A stretch of 64,000 nucleotides of DNA from MED-G105 sp965263305 (GTDB lineage: Bacteria; Pseudomonadota; Alphaproteobacteria; Caulobacterales; Parvularculaceae): NCBI GenBank assembly GCA_965263305.1, contig OZ253666.1, forward strand, positions 1,178,001 to 1,242,000, read 5' to 3'. Position 1 is the stretch's first letter; each line of letters starts with the position of its first letter. Of the stretch, positions 59,082-64,000 are shown piece by piece. The notes beneath the pieces are model-generated. The model had not been told where the DNA came from and searched no databases. It saw nothing but the letters and a program-made list of their open reading frames with translations. Position numbers and translations under genes: made by a program.

Positions 59082-59543
59082 TTATTGGCAACGCGAATAG
59101 CTCACGTCAGCGGCATTCTCGAGGCTCAACGTCATAACGTCGTCGACGACCTGAACGTTCACCTGGCTGCGATCTTCAACGCCTTCAGCGTCGATACAGA
59201 CCAATTCCATCGACCAGCCAGCCTCTGCCGCCTCTTCGGCGACCGCGATGATGCAGTTGTTCCCGTCGGCGATGAACTCGCCTTGGGTCAGAGCGATCGG
59301 CGCCGTCTCCCCCGCGCCGGGGGTTAAAGCGCAATTCGCCCCTTCTGACGCCCATTTGCCGACATAGGCGGGACCTATGTTTTCATTTAACGGCGCCACC
59401 TCTTCTGCTTCCGCAGGGGCGGCCGACACGATGTCTTCCGATGGTGTCTCGGCGGTCTGTTCTTCGGTTTCATCAGCGGCGCACGCTGCCAGCAATACGG
59501 CAACGATGCCCGCCTTCATCAACGTAGCGAATGGGTAAGGCAT
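59082..59543 (-). CDS. Small exported lipoprotein of unknown function
   Basis: A 153-residue lipoprotein with signal LMKAGIVAVLLAAC (lipobox LAAC, Cys21). An acidic Ala/Glu/Thr-rich linker (residues 22-55) follows. The mature domain, about residues 55-153, has four cysteines in spaced positions (NCALTPG, NNCIIAV, LVCIDAE, SRCQ at the end) and beta strands such as YVGKWASEGANCALTP and FIADGNNCIIAVAEEAAEAG. It resembles small lipocalin-like or DUF-type envelope proteins. It lies inside the gap-pgk interval on the same strand, and its link to metabolism is unknown. Confidence 0.75.
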   Translation of the reverse strand: MPYPFATLMKAGIVAVLLAACAADETEEQTAETPSEDIVSAAPAEAEEVAPLNENIGPAYVGKWASEGANCALTPGAGETAPIALTQGEFIADGNNCIIAVAEEAAEAGWSMELVCIDAEGVEDRSQVNVQVVDDVMTLSLENAADVSYSRCQ

Positions 59544-59677
59544 AATATCCCCTTAGCGCACATGTCCTGGTCGGTACGCCTTTGCGTTGTCGCAAAGACC
59601 CCCGACTCGCCCGGGATTTCAATATCAGGTCCGGCTGCGTCCGCCAATGGCGATTTCAAGTCGCGCGTTCCCCGCGA

Positions 59678-60685
59678 TTAAAGAAACGACGCCATTTTGA
59701 ACGCCGTGTCGGTCATGCGGGTCGAGAATCCCCATTCATTGTCGTACCAGGACAACACCCGCGCCAAGCCGCCATCAACAATTTGCGTTTGCCCAAGGGC
59801 GAAGGTCGATGAATGAGGGTCGTGATTGAAGTCCGAAGAAACCAGCGGCTTGTCGGTGACCGCGAGCACGCCCTTCATTGGACCGTTCGCGGCCTCTGAG
59901 ACGGCGTTATTGATTTCTTCGACCGTGGTCTGGCGTTTCGGCTGGAAGACAAGATCGATCACCGACACATTCGGCGTCGGCACGCGGATAGACGACCCAT
60001 CGAGCTTGCCCTGGAGTTCCGGGATCACGAGGCCGAGGGCCTTCGCCGCGCCGGTGGATGTCGGGATCATGGAGGACGCCGCTGCCCGCGCGCGGTAGAG
60101 ATCCTTGTGCATGGTGTCGAGGGTTGGTTGATCGCCTGTATAAGCGTGGACCGTGGTCATGTAGCCGCGCTCAATGCCGACGGTGTCGTGAAGCACCTTT
60201 GCAACGGGGGCGAGGCAGTTCGTCGTGCACGACCCGTTTGAAACGACCACATCATCGGCCGTCAACTCGCCATCGTTGACGCCGAACACGATGGTTTTAT
60301 CAGCGCCCGTCGCAGGGGCCGAGACGAGAACGCGCTTCGCACCGCCGCTCAAATGGGCCGAGGCTTTTTCTTTGCTAGCAAAGACGCCGGTGCATTCAAA
60401 AACAATATCAACGCCGAGATCGCCCCAAGGCAATTTGGCCGGGTCGCGCTCTGCGAACACCTTCATGGCCCCATGGCCGGCATCAATCGTATCCGCCGTC
60501 GCTGTTACCTGTTTCGGGTACCGGCCGTGAATTGAGTCATATTGCAGAAGGTGGGCGTTCGTTTCCACCGGCCCCAGATCATTAATAGCGACAACGTCGA
60601 TACCGTCGCGCCCATTCTCAATCATGGACCGAAGCGCCAGACGGCCAATCCGGCCAAAGCCGTTAATCGCAATTTTTAAAGTCAT
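59678..60685 (-). CDS. gap: Glyceraldehyde-3-phosphate dehydrogenase, type I
   Basis: A 335-residue NAD(P)-dependent enzyme. The Rossmann motif INGFGRIGRLALRS and the catalytic Cys153 in SNGSCTTNCLAPVAK are present. His180 is expected in the HAYTGDQ region; other marks are STGAAKALGLVIPELQGKLD, GSSIRVPTPNVSVIDLVFQP, and the C-terminal WYDNEWGFSTRM. The loop near residue 35 (VVAINDLGPVETNA) suggests a preference for NAD, typical for glycolysis/Calvin GapA/B. AGGAG precedes ATG 60685. It lies downstream of tkt on the same strand. Confidence 0.98.
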   Translation of the reverse strand: MTLKIAINGFGRIGRLALRSMIENGRDGIDVVAINDLGPVETNAHLLQYDSIHGRYPKQVTATADTIDAGHGAMKVFAERDPAKLPWGDLGVDIVFECTGVFASKEKASAHLSGGAKRVLVSAPATGADKTIVFGVNDGELTADDVVVSNGSCTTNCLAPVAKVLHDTVGIERGYMTTVHAYTGDQPTLDTMHKDLYRARAAASSMIPTSTGAAKALGLVIPELQGKLDGSSIRVPTPNVSVIDLVFQPKRQTTVEEINNAVSEAANGPMKGVLAVTDKPLVSSDFNHDPHSSTFALGQTQIVDGGLARVLSWYDNEWGFSTRMTDTAFKMASFL

Positions 60686-60799
60686 GATCTTGCTCCTATT
60701 ATTCCTAATGCTGTTTAGCTCGATCGCGTTCGCTACGCGTTATCGCCAATCGAATTTATCCCACTCGCCTCTAGCCCATTGTTGCGCTTGGCTCGCCGA

Positions 60800-62797
60800 T
60801 CAATCCTGGTCAATCAATTGTTCCGCAAGCGTGACAACCGCATCGCTCGTTAATCCAAAATGGTTATACAGCGCTTTACCTGGCCCAGAGGCGCCAAACC
60901 CATCCATGCCGATAAAACCGTCCTTACGGCGCAGAAACAAATCCCATCCCTGGCGAACGGCGGCTTCAATGCCGATACGCGGCGCATCACCCAGAACGGA
61001 TGTGTAATAATCATCGCCCTGTTCGGCAAAAAGCTCAAAACAAGGCGCTGAGACAACGCGCGCCCGCACCGCCTTGCAGGCGAGCGCGGCTTGCGCCTCC
61101 AGCGCAAGCTCCACCTCTGAGCCTGTGGCGATCAAAATGACCTGCGGGTCGGGCGCATCAGCGACGATATACGCGCCCTTCGTGCACAGATTTTCGTCGA
61201 CATTCTCTAACCGCGCCGGCTTTAGGTTTTGGCGGGTCAGGGCGATGATGCTGGGGTGGTTGGGGTCAGACAGCGCCGCCGCCCAACATTCCGCCGTTTC
61301 AACAGCGTCCGCAGGGCGGAACACCCGCAAACTTGGGATCGCGCGCAGCGCCGCCAAATGCTCCACCGGTTGGTGGGTTGGCCCATCCTCACCCAGACCA
61401 ATGGAGTCGTGGGTCATGACATAGATCGCGCGCACGCCCATGAGCGCTGACAACCGAATGGATGGACGACAATAGTCTGTAAACACCATAAAGGTGCCGC
61501 CATAGGGAACCACGCCGCCATGGAGCGCCATGCCGTTCATGGCCGCCGCCATGCCATGCTCGCGGATGCCGTAATAGATGTAGCGCCCCGCGTAGTTTTC
61601 CGCCGTCAAAGGATCGAGGGCCTTGGTCTTGGTGTTGTTAGAACCGGTTAAGTCAGCGGACCCGCCCACCATGGATGGCGCTGCGGCGTTAAATACCTCA
61701 AGGACCTTTTCCGAAGACTTCCGTGTCGCCATCGTCGGCGGCTCCGGGAACAACGATGCCGTGTACTCCCGCAAGGCGGCGTTGATCGGCGCGGCGATAT
61801 CGCCAGCCATCGCGCTCAGAAATTCGTCGCGCTTCGGTGAGGCGGCAAGGCGCGCTTCCCACGCTTCGCGATCCGCCGCGCCCTTGGCGCCGACCTCCCG
61901 CCATTGGTTGAGGATTGCCTCGGGGATCTCGAACGGTTCATGGGGCCAGCCTAGGGCCGCACGCGCACCCGCGATTTCTTCGGCGCCCAGCGGCGCGCCA
62001 TGGCTGCCGGATGTGCCGGCTTTCGTCGGCGCACCATAGCCGATGGTTGTCTTGCAGGCGATCAATGTCGGCTTGTCGGCGTCTTTCGCTTTTTCAAGCG
62101 CGGCCAGAACCGCCGCCATGTCATGGCCGTCCACGGCTTCTGTACGCCATCCCGACGCCTCGAACCGCGCCCGTTGATCGGTTGAATCAGAAAGGCTGAC
62201 GGCGCCGTCAATCGTGATACCGTTATCATCCCACAAAACGATCAGCTTACGCAGCTTTAAATGCCCGGCGAGCCCAATCGCCTCTTGGGAGAGGCCCTCC
62301 ATTAAGCAGCCATCACCGGCGATCACATAGGTATGGTGATCCACAAGATCATCGCCGAACCGGGCGTTCAAATGGGCTTCTGCGATCGCCATGCCGACCG
62401 CATTGGCAAGGCCCTGGCCTAGCGGGCCCGTGGTCGTCTCTACCGCCGGGGCGTGGCCGTATTCGGGGTGACCAGCTGTTTTTGACCCGATCTGACGGAA
62501 GGCTTTGATGTCCTCGAGGCTCATGCCGTCATAGCCCAGGAGGTAGGCGAGAGAATAAAGCAGCATCGAGCCGTGGCCGGCGGACAAAACAAATCGATCC
62601 CGGTCCGCCCAAGTCGGTGCGGTCGCATCGAATTTCAGAACACCCCCGTGGAGGGCCGTCGCGACATCCGCCATGCCCATCGGCATGCCCGGATGACCGG
62701 ATTTGGCTTTTTCCACCGCGTCCATCGACAAGGCGCGGATGGCGTTGGCCATATCTCGCCCGGAGGACGCCAACAACGTGGAGGGCGATACGGTCAT
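60800..62797 (-). CDS. tkt: Transketolase
   Basis: A 665-residue TPP enzyme. ATG 62797 (MTVSPSTLLASSGRDM) has AAAGGA eight bases upstream; ATG 62806 is too close to that site. Marks are the substrate His in AKSGHPGMPMGMADV, the TPP motif GDGCLMEGLSQEAIGLAGHL with the DDNGITIDG end, TIGYGAPTKAGTSGSHGAPL, and the Pyr-domain YYGIREHGMAAAMNGMALHG. The C-terminal domain has IATGSEVELALEAQAAL. It transfers two-carbon units in the pentose phosphate and Calvin pathways. It leads the tkt-gap-pgk-fba cluster. Confidence 0.98.
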   Translation of the reverse strand: MTVSPSTLLASSGRDMANAIRALSMDAVEKAKSGHPGMPMGMADVATALHGGVLKFDATAPTWADRDRFVLSAGHGSMLLYSLAYLLGYDGMSLEDIKAFRQIGSKTAGHPEYGHAPAVETTTGPLGQGLANAVGMAIAEAHLNARFGDDLVDHHTYVIAGDGCLMEGLSQEAIGLAGHLKLRKLIVLWDDNGITIDGAVSLSDSTDQRARFEASGWRTEAVDGHDMAAVLAALEKAKDADKPTLIACKTTIGYGAPTKAGTSGSHGAPLGAEEIAGARAALGWPHEPFEIPEAILNQWREVGAKGAADREAWEARLAASPKRDEFLSAMAGDIAAPINAALREYTASLFPEPPTMATRKSSEKVLEVFNAAAPSMVGGSADLTGSNNTKTKALDPLTAENYAGRYIYYGIREHGMAAAMNGMALHGGVVPYGGTFMVFTDYCRPSIRLSALMGVRAIYVMTHDSIGLGEDGPTHQPVEHLAALRAIPSLRVFRPADAVETAECWAAALSDPNHPSIIALTRQNLKPARLENVDENLCTKGAYIVADAPDPQVILIATGSEVELALEAQAALACKAVRARVVSAPCFELFAEQGDDYYTSVLGDAPRIGIEAAVRQGWDLFLRRKDGFIGMDGFGASGPGKALYNHFGLTSDAVVTLAEQLIDQD

Positions 62798-63082
62798 GGG
62801 AGACATCCTTTGGAATAGCTATCGAGCGCTCCGGAAAACCACGGCGCGGCAAGGTGTTTTAGACCTTCGGGTCTGATTTATCATCGGTTTGGCAGCTAAA
62901 TGCCGCGCAGCGGTGGCGCGGTCAAGCGGCGGTGCGGACGCCGCGGATAATTTTGACCCGATTCAAGTGGACAGAAGGCTCAACCCTCCCCACATTACGA
63001 ACGACGCTGCTCGTATTGGCGTTGTATGCCATGAGCGCTTCGCCCAGAATAAACGGATCATCGCTTAAGAGATCATCGACCC

Positions 63083-63415
63083 ATGGCCTCGCCTGCCCCT
63101 CCCATTGCCAATGCTATTAAAGAGCTGACCGAGTCCCTTGATGCGCTCGAAGCGATGCTCGACGAGAAAATGGCCGCGCACGCCAAACAAGACGACACGC
63201 TAGAGACGATCCAGCGCCAGGCGAAGATCGCAAGCGCCCAAGCCCATTTCGCCGCCCAAGAACTGGCGAATACCATTCAGGTGTTAAAAGTGATGATCGC
63301 CCAGAGTCAAAAAACGGCGCAAACAGATGGGCCAACGACGGCGGCGGCATCCTCACCCAAAGACGACGGTCCCGACGATGGGCCTGAAGACAAGCCGGAC
63401 GAAACACTAGGTTAA
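63083..63415 (+). CDS. Coiled-coil protein, DUF4164-like
   Basis: A 110-residue alpha-helical protein. Residues about 8-75 form a heptad-rich coiled coil (IKELTESLDALEAMLDEKMA, then TIQRQAKIASAQAHFAAQEL). The C-terminal 35 residues are acidic and Pro/Asp-rich (PKDDGPDDGPEDKPDETLG). The pattern is like DUF4164, seen immediately upstream of zapA in many alphaproteobacteria. It lies 13 bases upstream of zapA and is likely cotranscribed. A role in division is inferred only from position. Confidence 0.75.
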   Translation: MASPAPPIANAIKELTESLDALEAMLDEKMAAHAKQDDTLETIQRQAKIASAQAHFAAQELANTIQVLKVMIAQSQKTAQTDGPTTAAASSPKDDGPDDGPEDKPDETLG

Positions 63416-63428
63416 AGCGAGGCGCAAA

Positions 63429-63737
63429 ATGGCGGAAGTAGACATTCTCGTGAACGCCCGGCAGTACAAAGTCGCTTGCGAAGATGGCCAGGAACGGCGT
63501 CTGCAAGATCTTGCGCGCCATCTGAATACACATGTTTCGGCGCTCGCCGATGAACTCGGCCAGATCGGCGAAGAACGGCTTCTCCTCCTTGCGGCCCTGA
63601 CGATTTGCGATGAATTGTTTGAAGAACGGGAAAAAGGCGCCATCCCCACAGACGGCGCGCAGAACCCTGCTGAATTGTTGGAAGAGACCCGCGCACGGGT
63701 GAACAAAATGCGTGAACGGCTTTCAGCCGCAGGCTGA
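63429..63737 (+). CDS. zapA: Cell division protein ZapA
   Basis: A 102-residue FtsZ-ring stabiliser. The ZapA N-terminal domain is EVDILVNARQYKVACEDGQE, then RRLQDLARHLNTHVSALADE. A coiled-coil region runs to the end (ELLEETRARVNKMRERLSAA). It crosslinks FtsZ filaments at midcell. GAGG precedes ATG 63429. In many alphaproteobacteria the 6S RNA gene and a 5-FTHF cyclo-ligase follow; here the convergent lspA starts its 3' end 28 bases away, so neither is present in that place. Confidence 0.95.
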   Translation: MAEVDILVNARQYKVACEDGQERRLQDLARHLNTHVSALADELGQIGEERLLLLAALTICDELFEEREKGAIPTDGAQNPAELLEETRARVNKMRERLSAAG

Positions 63738-63765
63738 TAAAACTTGCCTTTATGAAAGAGGCTTT

Positions 63766-64000
63766 TCAGGCGTCGCGGGTCAGGAATGCATCAACGAACA
63801 AACACGCGACGCCGACATTGATGCTGACATCAGCGACATTGAACACCCACGGAAACCAAAGCCCGGTAAAATCTAAAAAGTCGACCACGTATCCATAGGC
63901 GATGCGGTCATACACATTCCCGATGGCGCCGCCGATGATGAACGCGATGCCCGTTGCGGCGATTTTGCGGTCAATGCGGGCGAGCCAGATGATGAGCCCC
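63766..64000 (-). CDS. lspA: Lipoprotein signal peptidase LspA, 3' end only
   Basis: The last 77 codons of a gene that runs off the window. The frame reads GLIIWLARIDRKIAATGIAF and IIGGAIGNVYDRIAYGYVVD, FLDFTGLWFPWVFNVADVSI, and ends FVDAFLTRDA. The catalytic aspartates of signal peptidase II lie in VVDFLDF and FNVADVSINVG. LspA cleaves the signal of prolipoproteins, consistent with the several lipoproteins here. Stop TGA is at 63768-63766, convergent with zapA. The N-terminal half is outside the window. Confidence 0.95.
   Translation of the reverse strand, partial: GLIIWLARIDRKIAATGIAFIIGGAIGNVYDRIAYGYVVDFLDFTGLWFPWVFNVADVSINVGVACLFVDAFLTRDA

Overview
The window is ordinary, gene-dense chromosome of an alphaproteobacterium. 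The main evidence is a GcrA cell-cycle regulator with GATTC (GANTC-type) sites in its promoter region, a ScfR-type XRE regulator, a VPLPA/PEP-CTERM-type exported protein, Coq4, an adjacent phoR-phoU-phoB set, a ruvCAB operon and a tkt-gap-pgk-fba cluster. A CrtZ-like carotenoid hydroxylase, a TonB receptor and several lipoproteins suggest an aerobic, probably aquatic member of the Caulobacterales/Parvularculales/Hyphomonas-like lineages. That placement is inference from gene content. I saw no rRNA, tRNA, CRISPR array, transposase or prophage.

Layout. 1-5.4 kb: end of a family 2 glycosyltransferase, thrS, an ATP-grasp-like protein, two small hypotheticals and yidD. 5.4-7.6 kb: a TetR regulator facing a Rieske oxygenase, with a duplicated operator between them and a probably frameshifted small gene behind the oxygenase. 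7.6-8.7 kb: an AT-rich membrane protein of unknown role. 8.9-12.2 kb: a catalase-peroxidase with a lipoprotein signal, and a DUF899 thioredoxin-fold protein. 12.4-15.6 kb: a GlpQ-like lipoprotein, an exported Lys/Ala-rich protein and a VPLPA-CTERM protein behind a sigma-54-like site. 15.7-19 kb: ScfR-like regulator, WaaE-like glycosyltransferase and FkbM methyltransferase. 18.9-22.5 kb: ppk2, hslO, an ABC-2 permease and gcrA. 22.6-26 kb: phoB, phoU and phoR without pst genes. 26-30 kb: soluble PQQ sugar dehydrogenase, a stomatin-like stub and a BCCT transporter. 30-33.3 kb: rpsP and ffh with two unrelated genes between them. 33.3-35.7 kb: an AT-rich islet with one secreted protein. 35.7-45 kb: penicillin-acylase family enzyme, TonB receptor, CrtZ, a Cys/Met-metabolism PLP enzyme, small proteins and a DAACS symporter. 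45-50.7 kb: SGNH-like protein, DUF2799 lipoprotein, ruvCAB and a flavoprotein. 50.8-56.4 kb: membrane and Sel1 proteins, thiE, coq4 and a PhyH dioxygenase. 56.5-63.7 kb: class I fba, pgk, a lipoprotein, gap, tkt, a coiled-coil protein and zapA, then the 3' end of lspA.

The clearest functional groupings are Calvin/glycolysis-pentose enzymes (56.5-62.8 kb, all minus strand), Holliday junction processing (ruvCAB), phosphate sensing (phoR/U/B) and cell-cycle control (gcrA). I found no convincing new multi-gene system. The most interesting signals are regulatory or architectural: DnaA boxes and GATTC sites in front of gcrA, a probably leaderless palindrome-controlled scfR-like gene, a lipidated KatG, a twin TetR operator, a BCCT gene without a normal start codon, and an SGNH-fold protein missing its catalytic Asp/His pair.
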